Below, one piece after another: positions 1-5,553 of a stretch of DNA of 10,890 nucleotides (position 1 is its first letter; each line of letters opens with the position of its first letter). The position numbers and the translations under genes were made by a program. Where the stretch lies: positions 1 through 10,890 of the forward strand of contig JACPZN010000307.1 of NCBI GenBank assembly GCA_016195505.1, written 5' to 3'. A model generated the notes under the pieces. The model saw only the letters and a program-made list of their open reading frames with translations. It had not been told where the DNA came from and did not search any database. This DNA comes from Nitrospirota bacterium. Its GTDB lineage: Bacteria; Nitrospirota; Nitrospiria; Nitrospirales; Nitrospiraceae.

Positions 1-255
1 GCACGGGCGAGCGACCTCGGCCTGGTGAATCTGGAAGACATCGGCGCCCACTACGCGCCGACGTTGCGCGCGTGGCGTCAGAACGTGGCCGAGGCACTCC
101 CGCAGATCAAGGCACTGGGCTATTCCCAGGAATTTCTCCGTCGCTGGGAATTCTATCTCTGCTACTGCGAGGGAGGATTTCTCGAACGGTCGATCAGCAC
201 CGTCCATCTCCTCTACGCCAAATCTGGCTGGCGCCCGTCGCCAATCGGATGCTGA
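1..255 (+). CDS. cfa: Cyclopropane-fatty-acyl-phospholipid synthase, C-terminal fragment (5' end outside window)
   Basis: The frame is open from the first base and ends at TGA 253-255, giving the last 84 residues of a larger protein. These resemble the C-terminal helical part of CFA synthases: LEDIG followed by HYAPTLRAW, then an aromatic-rich stretch with RRWEFYLCYCEGGF and a final segment ending the fold near STVHLLYAK. CFA synthases are S-adenosylmethionine-dependent methyltransferases that add a methylene bridge to unsaturated acyl chains of membrane phospholipids, usually under stress or in stationary phase. The SAM-binding domain lies outside the window, so the catalytic residues cannot be checked. 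The stop codon overlaps the start of the DUF2878 gene by 7 nt (249-255), implying co-transcription and translational coupling. A related SAM-dependent methyltransferase of the same superfamily is possible. Confidence 0.82.
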   Translation, partial: ARASDLGLVNLEDIGAHYAPTLRAWRQNVAEALPQIKALGYSQEFLRRWEFYLCYCEGGFLERSISTVHLLYAKSGWRPSPIGC

Positions 256-770
256 ACCAAGCTGCGAACTTCCTGGCTTTTCAAGTTGGGTGGTGGGCCT
301 GTGTACTCGGTGCGGCCCGCGGTTCTCCCTGGCTCGGTCCACTCGTCATGGTGTTGCTCCTTGCATTCCATCTCAGGCAAGTCCCGGATAAGAGTGCGGC
401 TCTTCGAGTCGTACTTCAGGTAGGACTGTTGGGCACCATCGTCGACAGTGGGCTTGGCTATCTGGGGGTTCTGCAATTCCGAGACAGCCTGATCACTAGC
501 TGGCTCTGTCCACCATGGCTAATCGCGATGTGGATGATCTTTGCCACGACGCTCAGGAGCTCGCTGGGCTGGCTTGCCGGACGGTACTGGGCTGCTGCCG
601 TGTTAGGAGGAATCTTCGGGCCGGTGAGTTATTGCGCAGGGCAGGAATTCGGCTCGCTTAGCCTTGGGGGCAATGTGTGGTTGGCCGTGGCCGCCTTGTC
701 TGCCCTCTGGGCGGTACTCATGCCGTTCCTGGTCTGGTGGGCGTCTGTGCAGACTGGGAAAGGGAAGTGA
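249..770 (+). CDS. DUF2878 family integral membrane protein
   Basis: This 173-residue hydrophobic protein has about five or six membrane segments. Its N-terminus (NFLAFQVGWWACVLGAA, residues 7-23) matches the opening motif I know for DUF2878. Other family-like patches are PPWLIAMWMIFATTLRSSLGWL (residues 88-109) and GPVSYCAGQEFGSLSLG (residues 124-140). I chose the ATG at 249 because the family begins immediately before the NFxxFQxGW motif and because this start overlaps the upstream cfa stop. The frame stays open further upstream, but that part only shadows cfa. DUF2878 genes are commonly found beside cfa together with DUF1365, DUF3833 and flavin amine oxidase genes in stress-linked lipid-modification clusters. 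A role in membrane lipid modification is therefore inferred from context, and no biochemical function is established. Translation probably depends on ribosomes finishing cfa. Confidence 0.8.
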   Translation: MLNQAANFLAFQVGWWACVLGAARGSPWLGPLVMVLLLAFHLRQVPDKSAALRVVLQVGLLGTIVDSGLGYLGVLQFRDSLITSWLCPPWLIAMWMIFATTLRSSLGWLAGRYWAAAVLGGIFGPVSYCAGQEFGSLSLGGNVWLAVAALSALWAVLMPFLVWWASVQTGKGK

Positions 771-936
771 ACCTGATACCTAGACTACGTGCAGCCGGCT
801 TTGCCATCTAGCCAGATTCTTCTATGAACCCACGATTGCGGGAAAACGGAGCGCAAGAGGAGCTGTCCCCGAAGGTTGAACAGACCTCCCCACCAAAACA
901 TCCATCGAGTACCTGTCCCTCCAATGAAGGGCTCTT

Positions 937-955
937 GCCCGGTAGTATTCCGGGC
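937..955 (+). other. Hairpin GCCCGG / CCGGGC, 7-nt loop
   Basis: A perfect 6-bp GC-rich inverted repeat (937-942 with 950-955) encloses the loop TAGTATT. It lies about 135 nt ahead of pyrE and has no following T-run in either direction, so it is not a standard terminator. An outer ACCTG/CAGGT pairing (911-915 with 955-959) competes for base 955. The function is unknown: it could be part of a structured leader, a protein site, or chance. Confidence 0.35.
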
Positions 956-1043
956 AGGTGGTTCTGATCTCCATCTGAACGTAAGGTAATGTGCGTAGCT
1001 GTAGGGGGTGCATAAAAAGACTGATTTCCCTGGGTTGCGGACT

Positions 1044-1053
1044 TGTGTAAAAT
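1044..1053 (+). promoter_or_regulatory. Possible -10 element for pyrE
   Basis: TAAAAT (1048-1053) matches the sigma70 -10 consensus at five of six positions and is preceded by TGTG. No good -35 hexamer lies 16-18 nt upstream (the sequence there is TTTCCC). Transcription would begin near 1060, giving a leader of about 29 nt. This is a weak call. Confidence 0.25.
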
Positions 1054-1088
1054 GCGGTACCAATCTGCATGATGAGAGATGGAATAGT

Positions 1089-1664
1089 ATGACGGCGCTG
1101 AAAGTGGATCTCGCAAAAGCTTTTCACGAAACGCAATCATTCAAGTGGGATCCAGGAGCAGGGTTTACGCTGGCTTCCGGCTTAAGGAGCCCTTTCTATG
1201 TCGATTGCCGGTCGCTGATGGCCTACCCGTCAGCGCGACGCCTGGTGGCCCCACTATCATACGAGGCATTGCGCTCCGTCGAACTGAACTGCCTTGGGGG
1301 ATTGGAAATCGGCGCTATCGCAATTGCAACGACGATTTCAGACTTTGCCTATGCGGCTCGCCCACAACGAGACTGGCGGACGTTCGTGGTGCGCAAGCAA
1401 GCGAAGGATCATGGGCTTGGAAAATTAATCGAAGGAGCGATCCAACCAGGCGATCGAGCCGTGATCGTCGATGATGTCTTGACGAGTGGCGGGTCGCTCC
1501 TCAAAGCCGTGGCTGCTGCGAGAACCGCCGGACTCACAGTGACTCATGCCTTGGTTATTGTGGACCGGAACGAGCAAGACGGAAGGAAGAAGGTTGAACA
1601 GGAAGGGCTGACGCTGCTCAGCCTGCTGACCATCGATGATTTGATGCGGCAGCAGCCTAACTAA
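1089..1664 (+). CDS. pyrE: Orotate phosphoribosyltransferase
   Basis: PyrE transfers phosphoribose from PRPP to orotate to make orotidine 5'-monophosphate, the fifth step of de novo pyrimidine synthesis, in the cytoplasm. The 191-residue protein is a normal length for the family. It shows the substrate-facing segment SGLRSPFYVDCR (residues 30-41), the catalytic loop VRKQAKDHG (101-109, with the K-x-x-K-x-H-G pattern), and the PRPP-binding loop VIVDDVLTSGGS (125-136). The ATG at 1089 gives the usual family N-terminus. It has only a purine-rich GAGAGATGGA stretch upstream rather than a strong Shine-Dalgarno site. The frame is open to a GTG at 1008, but the extra 27 residues look unlike PyrE and I excluded them. 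The gene stands alone: 318 nt separate it from the upstream gene, and the next gene is convergent. Confidence 0.93.
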   Translation: MTALKVDLAKAFHETQSFKWDPGAGFTLASGLRSPFYVDCRSLMAYPSARRLVAPLSYEALRSVELNCLGGLEIGAIAIATTISDFAYAARPQRDWRTFVVRKQAKDHGLGKLIEGAIQPGDRAVIVDDVLTSGGSLLKAVAAARTAGLTVTHALVIVDRNEQDGRKKVEQEGLTLLSLLTIDDLMRQQPN

Positions 1665-1690
1665 GAAGACACCAGTTCGCACGTCCCAGG

Positions 1691-1702
1691 GTAGTCGACT
1701 AC
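1691..1702. repeat. 12-bp perfect palindrome between convergent genes
   Basis: GTAGTCGACTAC is self-complementary and covers the stop codon of the lipoprotein gene (1699-1701), 27 nt after the pyrE stop. As RNA it could form only a 4-bp stem with a tetraloop and has no T-tract. It is a poor terminator, although it is the only symmetric element in the 34-bp convergent gap. Confidence 0.4.
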
Positions 1703-2013
1703 TTGCACTGAAACTGAATTCCCCACCGCCGTTCCTGTACGATTTCTTCTGCGCCAGCAATCGGGCTGACATGTCGTGCACGGCCTTTGGTCTCTCCCTC
1801 GCGAATGACCACATAGGACCCACCGCCGCATTTATCTTTCATAATTGCGAGGGCGTCCTTGCGGAACGAAGAGAGCATGGAACCTTCGTCTTCCTTGAAG
1901 GGGTAAATGACCACGCCGCCCCGGTCATCTTCCTGGACCAACTTTGCCCCGTCGGCACAGCCGGCAACCACGATGCACGTGGCGACGGCTGCGGCTCTTG
2001 ACCAGGCCCTCAT
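1699..2013 (-). CDS. Small predicted lipoprotein, function unknown
   Basis: I do not recognise the family. The 104-residue product starts with a short basic n-region (MRAWSR), a hydrophobic stretch and a lipobox, VAGC, with the lipidated cysteine at residue 19. It should be exported by Sec and anchored by signal peptidase II processing. An aspartate does not directly follow the cysteine (residue 20 is Ala), so in a classical two-membrane cell it could go to the outer membrane. The mature part is about 85 residues and mixed in charge. It carries GGVVIYPFKEDEG (32-44), a KCGGGSYVVIREGE patch (61-74) and a penultimate cysteine, so Cys62 and Cys103 could form a disulfide. The ATG at 2013 is chosen because it gives a proper signal peptide. 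A longer frame to 2121 would overlap the rhodanese gene and bury the signal. The gene is divergent from the rhodanese gene and convergent with pyrE. Confidence 0.72.
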   Translation of the reverse strand: MRAWSRAAAVATCIVVAGCADGAKLVQEDDRGGVVIYPFKEDEGSMLSSFRKDALAIMKDKCGGGSYVVIREGETKGRARHVSPIAGAEEIVQERRWGIQFQCK

Positions 2014-2027
2014 CGTATTTCTATTAT
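1998..2027 (+). promoter_or_regulatory. Sigma70-type promoter for the rhodanese gene
   Basis: TTGACC (1998-2003) and TATTAT (2022-2027) are separated by 18 nt, and each matches its consensus at five of six positions. Transcription would begin near 2034, giving a leader of about 44 nt before the rhodanese ATG. The element lies partly inside the start of the opposing lipoprotein gene and shares its -10 region with the opposing promoter. Confidence 0.5.
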
Positions 2028-2051
2028 GAATGGGTCTGGCACTGGTCTCAA
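2023..2051 (-). promoter_or_regulatory. Sigma70-type promoter for the lipoprotein gene
   Basis: Read on the - strand, TTGAGA (2051-2046) and CATAAT (2028-2023) are separated by exactly 17 nt, each with five of six consensus matches. Transcription should start about 7 nt past the -10, near 2016. That is only about three bases before the lipoprotein ATG at 2013, so the mRNA would be nearly leaderless. Confidence 0.55.
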
Positions 2052-2065
2052 TGACCATGCCGAAC

Positions 2066-2072
2066 AAGGAGG
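2066..2072 (+). promoter_or_regulatory. Strong Shine-Dalgarno site fixing the rhodanese start
   Basis: AAGGAGG lies 5 nt before the ATG at 2078. It decides between that start and the in-frame upstream start at 2030, which lacks such a site and would place charged residues before the signal peptide. Confidence 0.85.
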
Positions 2073-2077
2073 ATACG

Positions 2078-2503
2078 ATGAAATCCCATCTTGCTGCAGC
2101 CATGGGGTGCATGCTCGTCACCGGCCTTGTGCTGAGCGAAGGCGCCTGGTCTTACCATTCCTATCTTCTGACTGTCCAGCAATTGCAATCAGGGCTTTCC
2201 AAGGCACGGTCCGAAGGGAAGAAAGGATTTATTTTAATCGATGTGCGCTCACCAGCTGAAAATATGTCCGGTGTCATTCCAGGCACGGATCTCAATATCG
2301 ATTTCCGTGAAATGAAATCGAGGCACCGTGAAATCGGTGCACAACTCGAGGACCACATTGTCGTGTACTGCCAGTCGGGACATCGGAGTAATATTGCTGC
2401 GGAGACTCTCGCAGATCTCGGCTATCGTCATGTATACAATGTGGCCGGCAGCATGAACGCATGGGTAGAAGCCGGGTTTCCTGTCGAGCGTCCTCGACGC
2501 TAG
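2078..2503 (+). CDS. Exported single-domain rhodanese-like sulfurtransferase
   Basis: The 141-residue protein begins with a Sec-type signal peptide: MKSH, then a hydrophobic stretch to about residue 20, with cleavage plausible near residue 25. One rhodanese domain follows. Landmarks are ILIDVRSPAE (62-71) and the active-site loop CQSGHRS with the catalytic cysteine at 98. After it comes ETLADLGYRHVYNVAGSMNAWVEAGFPV, the usual end of the fold. Rhodaneses carry sulfur as a persulfide on this cysteine, and the six-residue loop is of the sulfurtransferase type rather than the longer phosphatase-type loop. Small periplasmic members (for example PspE) are known, but the physiological sulfur donor and acceptor are not visible here. 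The gene has its own promoter and a strong ribosome binding site. It diverges from the small lipoprotein gene, so joint regulation is possible. Confidence 0.88.
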   Translation: MKSHLAAAMGCMLVTGLVLSEGAWSYHSYLLTVQQLQSGLSKARSEGKKGFILIDVRSPAENMSGVIPGTDLNIDFREMKSRHREIGAQLEDHIVVYCQSGHRSNIAAETLADLGYRHVYNVAGSMNAWVEAGFPVERPRR

Positions 2504-2524
2504 ACGTTGACCATCTTTTTCTTT
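2483..2524 (+). terminator. Weak candidate terminator after the rhodanese gene
   Basis: Two mutually exclusive 6-bp stems span the end of the gene: GTCGAG/CTCGAC (2483-2498, 4-nt loop) and AGCGTC/GACGCT (2487-2501, 3-nt loop). A T-rich tract (TTTTTCTTT, 2516-2524) follows, but it starts about 14 nt after the stem, which is farther than in a standard intrinsic terminator. A second inverted repeat, CGGTAT/ATACCG (2534-2558), straddles the stop of the convergent gene. Confidence 0.3.
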
Positions 2525-2539
2525 CAAGGGTTGCGGTAT

Positions 2540-3451
2540 TTATCTCGGGCTGATACCGATGACGGTGGGGAGTGGAATATGGGTGACCGTGCTCCCACCG
2601 AACAACACTTTCCATGAAGCGCGGTCCCGTGCTTGCCTGTCTCGCTCCCAAAGTGACTCCGACACGAGAACATCGGACGACGAGCCTCCGTCCATAGCCA
2701 TGGCTTGACGCACCACAGACAGCGTGTCCTTCAGGCACTGGCCGATGTCGTATAAAGTCGCGAGGTCGAGACTCTTGAAGAGGAGAATGTGCCCGTTAGC
2801 GGTCTCAGCGACAATCGTCTGATACGCATGTTTCCCCGTATGGCGGACGCGGATCCTACCAGTCTGGTCTAAGAGCATCAGCGCCTGTGCGGCCTCTCGA
2901 TACGGCGGCTGCTGTTCATCGAAGTTATCGGAGGCCAAGTCAAGTACCCCTGCTTTCTTCAATCCAGAGGTCGACGGTTCCGCAACGAATAATCCCTGCC
3001 AGGACATGTGGCGGCGGCTCCCCAATGGCCGGCCGTCTTTATAGAGGAGGCCGAGGTAAGCGAAGTTTTCCCGGAATAACCCTGCGTTGAACAGGACATG
3101 ATGGCCTGTCCGTTTCTGCCATTCTTCGATCGTGGGAGGCTGCGAGAGCCCTTCCTGAGCATAGTAGTGAACCGAGAATCGTGTACGTTCGGGATCGATG
3201 TCGGCGGCCAGCATAGCCGGCACTGCCGGACAGGGCTCTCCTGGTTTCCATACTGAGACGGCAAGACCTTCAGAAAGCCGTTCCCACACGATATTCTCGG
3301 CGAAGCTGATGCCCGGTAGCACGTACGCTGCTAGTAAGAGGCAAAAAGTACGACGTGTGTATCTTCGGGGACAGATCAAGAAGTTCCGCCTCAAGATGGG
3401 CTCACATATCCGCGGTGAAAAGCAAGCAGGCTGGAGCGGCTCATTGCTCAC
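2540..3451 (-). CDS. Exported phosphodiester glycosidase (NAGPA-like) domain protein
   Basis: The 303-residue product resembles the phosphodiester glycosidase family (NAGPA domain, formerly partly DUF2233). Supporting motifs are LFNAGLF (residues 110-116), matching the family's N-A/G-x-F turn, and MDGGSSSDVLV (243-253), matching the hallmark DGGxSS near the C-terminus. The founding enzyme removes GlcNAc from a phosphodiester; bacterial members are thought to act on cell-envelope phosphodiester-linked sugars, and the substrate here is unknown. A possible Tat-type export signal is present: TRRTF at 32-36, a hydrophobic stretch, then SFA before residue 52. The GTG start at 3451 overlaps the hybrid kinase stop as GTGA. 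It leaves a long 30-residue n-region, so an in-frame TTG at 3379, preceded by GAGG, is a credible alternative start giving 279 residues. The gene is last in the signalling operon and convergent with the rhodanese gene. Confidence 0.78.
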   Translation of the reverse strand: MSNEPLQPACFSPRICEPILRRNFLICPRRYTRRTFCLLLAAYVLPGISFAENIVWERLSEGLAVSVWKPGEPCPAVPAMLAADIDPERTRFSVHYYAQEGLSQPPTIEEWQKRTGHHVLFNAGLFRENFAYLGLLYKDGRPLGSRRHMSWQGLFVAEPSTSGLKKAGVLDLASDNFDEQQPPYREAAQALMLLDQTGRIRVRHTGKHAYQTIVAETANGHILLFKSLDLATLYDIGQCLKDTLSVVRQAMAMDGGSSSDVLVSESLWERDRQARDRASWKVLFGGSTVTHIPLPTVIGISPR

Positions 3452-5079
3452 GACTGATTGACTTGCGATGGCTGCCGGATCGTCTCAGATTTCCGAATCG
3501 AACTTGTCATATCTGCCGGCCTCACATCGAGGAGATCGCGAATCGCTTTCGCCAGGGTTTCCGGCGTGAAGGGCTTTTGAAGGTATGCGCTCGCGTGGTC
3601 TCCGGCTCCGATGCCGACATCGTCGGTGTATCCAGATATGAAGAGGAGCTTGAGCTCCGGCTTTATCACGCGAAGATGCTTGGCCAGTTCCGTCCCACTC
3701 ATGCCCGGCATCACCACATCTGTGAGCAAGAGCTGGAGTCCTCCCATGTGTTGTGTACCCACGAGACAAGCCTCCAAACCGTTCTTGGCCTCGAGGACTC
3801 GGTACCCCAGCTTGCGGAGCTCATCGCGAATCAGGTCGCGAACACTGGCGTCATCTTCTACCAGCAAGATGGTTTCATGGCCCCGCACTGGCTGCTGTGC
3901 TGCGTCCTGGACTGCCGCCTTTTCGAGCTCTGCTGTGACGCTGGGCAAGTAGACGTCGAAGCGAGTGCCTCGGCCGATGGTGCTGGTGACATCCAGCCCT
4001 CCGCCGCTTTGGGTGACGATACCGAACACCGTTGAGAGACCCAACCCTGTTCCCTTTCCCTCTTCCTTGGTAGTGAAGAACGGCTCGAAAATGTGGGCTT
4101 GTACCTCCGGAGGCATCCCGGAGCCGGTGTCGGACACGGAAAGACGGACATAAGCACCGGGAGGTAACGGACTGAGATGATAAACCGGCGTGCGGCCCAG
4201 ATTGGCCGAAGCAGTTTCGATGATGAGCTTCCCGCCTTTCGGCATGGCGTCTCGGGCGTTGACGACGAGGTTCATGATGATCTGCTCGAGTTGCGCCGAA
4301 TCAGCCTTGACCTTAAGATTCTCCTGGCTAGCTCTCAGCACCAGTTCGATATCCTCGCCGATCAATCTGCGGACCATAGTCTCGATGTTGGTGATCACGG
4401 GATTCAAACTCAGCACTTTCGGCTCGGAGGGTTGTTTCCTGCTGAACGTGAGCAATTGGCGAATGAGGGCCGCCGCTCGGTCCCCGGCCTTTTGCATTTC
4501 TTCAATCTTACTCCTGAGGGGATGATCAGGTCCCATGTCGCTGAGCAGCACCTGGCTATGGCCCATAATGACGGTAAGCAAGTTGTTGAAATCGTGAGCC
4601 AACCCTCCTGCCAAGCGGCCGACAGCCTCCATTTTCTGCGCCTGCCGAAGTTGCTTCTCGCTCTGTCGCAGAGCCTCCTCAGCTCGTTTCCGCTCATCAC
4701 GATCGTGTAGTTCGCGGAGCGCCCGCTGAACCGATGGGAGAAGCCGGCCAAGCCGTTGCTTCAGAATGTAGTCCGTGGCGCCGTGGTGCATGGTATCGAT
4801 GGCAAGTTCTTCGCCGAGCGTTGCGGAGACGAAGATGAACGGGATGTCAGGGGCCAGCTTGCGGGCCAGCTTGAGGGCAGTGAGACCGTCGAACCCGGGG
4901 AGCGAATAGTCGGCCAAGATCATATCGACCTGGCCTTCTTTGAGAGCAGCCACAAAGGCGTCGCGACTTTCTATGCGTCGTGGCGCGCAGGGGACCCCTC
5001 CCTCCGTCAACATCGCGACGAGGAGGTCGGCATCGGTAGGGTTGTCCTCCAATTGGAGGAGTCGCAGCGGAGTCGTCAC
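3448..5079 (-). CDS. Soluble hybrid histidine kinase: REC-HisKA-HATPase-REC
   Basis: This 543-residue protein has no membrane segment. The N-terminal receiver (about 5-125) has the acidic pair E11/D12, phosphoacceptor D57, T87 and K107. A charged linker (about 126-150) is probably coiled coil. The HisKA H-box GLAHDFNNLL carries H162. The ATPase domain shows the N-box around N274, the G1 motif DTGSGM (D317) and the G2 motif GKGTGLGLS (341-349). A second receiver (about 402-520) has E408/D409/D410, phosphoacceptor D454, S482 and K502, and a polar tail of about 25 residues follows. All residues needed for autophosphorylation and phosphotransfer are present. The N-terminal receiver probably takes input from a partner kinase and the C-terminal one relays or drains phosphate. 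The GTG start at 5079 is preceded by GAGGT. The gene follows the response regulator by 18 nt and overlaps the glycosidase gene by 4 nt. Confidence 0.93.
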   Translation of the reverse strand: MTTPLRLLQLEDNPTDADLLVAMLTEGGVPCAPRRIESRDAFVAALKEGQVDMILADYSLPGFDGLTALKLARKLAPDIPFIFVSATLGEELAIDTMHHGATDYILKQRLGRLLPSVQRALRELHDRDERKRAEEALRQSEKQLRQAQKMEAVGRLAGGLAHDFNNLLTVIMGHSQVLLSDMGPDHPLRSKIEEMQKAGDRAAALIRQLLTFSRKQPSEPKVLSLNPVITNIETMVRRLIGEDIELVLRASQENLKVKADSAQLEQIIMNLVVNARDAMPKGGKLIIETASANLGRTPVYHLSPLPPGAYVRLSVSDTGSGMPPEVQAHIFEPFFTTKEEGKGTGLGLSTVFGIVTQSGGGLDVTSTIGRGTRFDVYLPSVTAELEKAAVQDAAQQPVRGHETILLVEDDASVRDLIRDELRKLGYRVLEAKNGLEACLVGTQHMGGLQLLLTDVVMPGMSGTELAKHLRVIKPELKLLFISGYTDDVGIGAGDHASAYLQKPFTPETLAKAIRDLLDVRPADMTSSIRKSETIRQPSQVNQS

Positions 5080-5097
5080 AGGACCTCGATCGGAGGG

Positions 5098-5553
5098 CTA
5101 GTTACTGGAGCAGGATCTTTCGGGGGGCGGTTCATTAATCACGCCCCAGAACGTCCCCAGCTCTTTCACGGCCGACAAGAACTGATGGAACTCGACGGGC
5201 TTGACCACATACGCATTCGCCCCCAAGGCATAGCTCTCGGCCAAGTCGCGTTCTTCTCGCGACGAGGTCAGCATCACCACGGGAATCGGCCGGAGATTCG
5301 TGTCGGCCTTGATGGTGCGCAGGACTTCCAGTCCGTTCACTTTGGGCATCTTGAGATCAAGAAAGACAACCGCGGGGTTCCCTTTGAGTCGGGACTTAAA
5401 CTGCCCACGACAGTACAAATAGTCCAGAACCTCAGCGCCGTCGTGGCAGAGGACGACTTTGTCGGAAATATGCTGTTCCTCCATCGCGGCCAAGGCCAGT
5501 TCGGCGTCGCGCGGATTGTCTTCGGCGAGGAGAATCGGTTTTACGGCGGTCAT
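5098..5553 (-). CDS. Single-domain response regulator, Rcp1-like
   Basis: The 151-residue protein is a stand-alone receiver domain with no output domain. It carries E11/D12, phosphoacceptor D66 in VVFLDLKMP, T96 and K118 followed by Pro. The long loop between helix 1 and strand 3 (DGAEVLDYLYCRGQF) and the FLDLKMPKVNGLEVL motif are typical of the Rcp1 group, known as partners of phytochrome and related histidine kinases. It should be phosphorylated by the upstream CHASE3 kinase and pass the signal by protein contact or as a phosphate shuttle to the hybrid kinase encoded next. The ATG at 5553 overlaps the kinase stop by 4 nt, and AGGAG lies 9 nt upstream of it. This supports a translationally coupled sensor-regulator pair. 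Confidence 0.92.
   Translation of the reverse strand: MTAVKPILLAEDNPRDAELALAAMEEQHISDKVVLCHDGAEVLDYLYCRGQFKSRLKGNPAVVFLDLKMPKVNGLEVLRTIKADTNLRPIPVVMLTSSREERDLAESYALGANAYVVKPVEFHQFLSAVKELGTFWGVINEPPPERSCSSN

Larger units (their letters stand above)
771..1088 (+). other. Non-coding region between the DUF2878 gene and pyrE
   Basis: No convincing gene lies here. Short frames on both strands lack family features and ribosome binding sites. The stretch holds several inverted repeats: GGCT/AGCC at 797-813, CCCT/AGGG at 917-931 and a 6-bp stem at 937-955. The last is framed by ACCTG (911-915) and CAGGT (955-959). None is followed by a T-tract, so no clear intrinsic terminator for the upstream operon is visible. 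I do not recognise a known riboswitch or a pyrimidine attenuator. The region presumably contains the pyrE promoter and leader. Confidence 0.5.

Noticed and set aside
1008..1088. N-terminal extension of PyrE containing a C-x-x-C pair, from a GTG at 1008
   Set aside because: The extra 27 residues do not resemble PyrE, there is no matching second metal-binding half, and the ATG at 1089 gives the normal family N-terminus.
785..1140. Three overlapping - strand frames upstream of and into pyrE
   Set aside because: They have low protein-like character, no Shine-Dalgarno site and no known domain, and they overlap one another.
871..1601. 13-nt direct repeat GAAGGTTGAACAG at 871-883 and 1589-1601
   Set aside because: It is a single pair, one copy inside pyrE, with no associated mobile-element structure; chance is the simplest explanation.
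3355..4710. Other + strand open frames opposite the hybrid kinase
   Set aside because: They overlap in different frames, lack domains and start signals, and mirror the codon bias of the - strand gene.
3448..5553. Possible phytochrome system suggested by the Rcp1-like regulator
   Set aside because: No PAS-GAF-PHY or bilin-binding domain is present. The sensor has a CHASE3 domain, and Rcp1-like regulators also occur with non-photoreceptor kinases.
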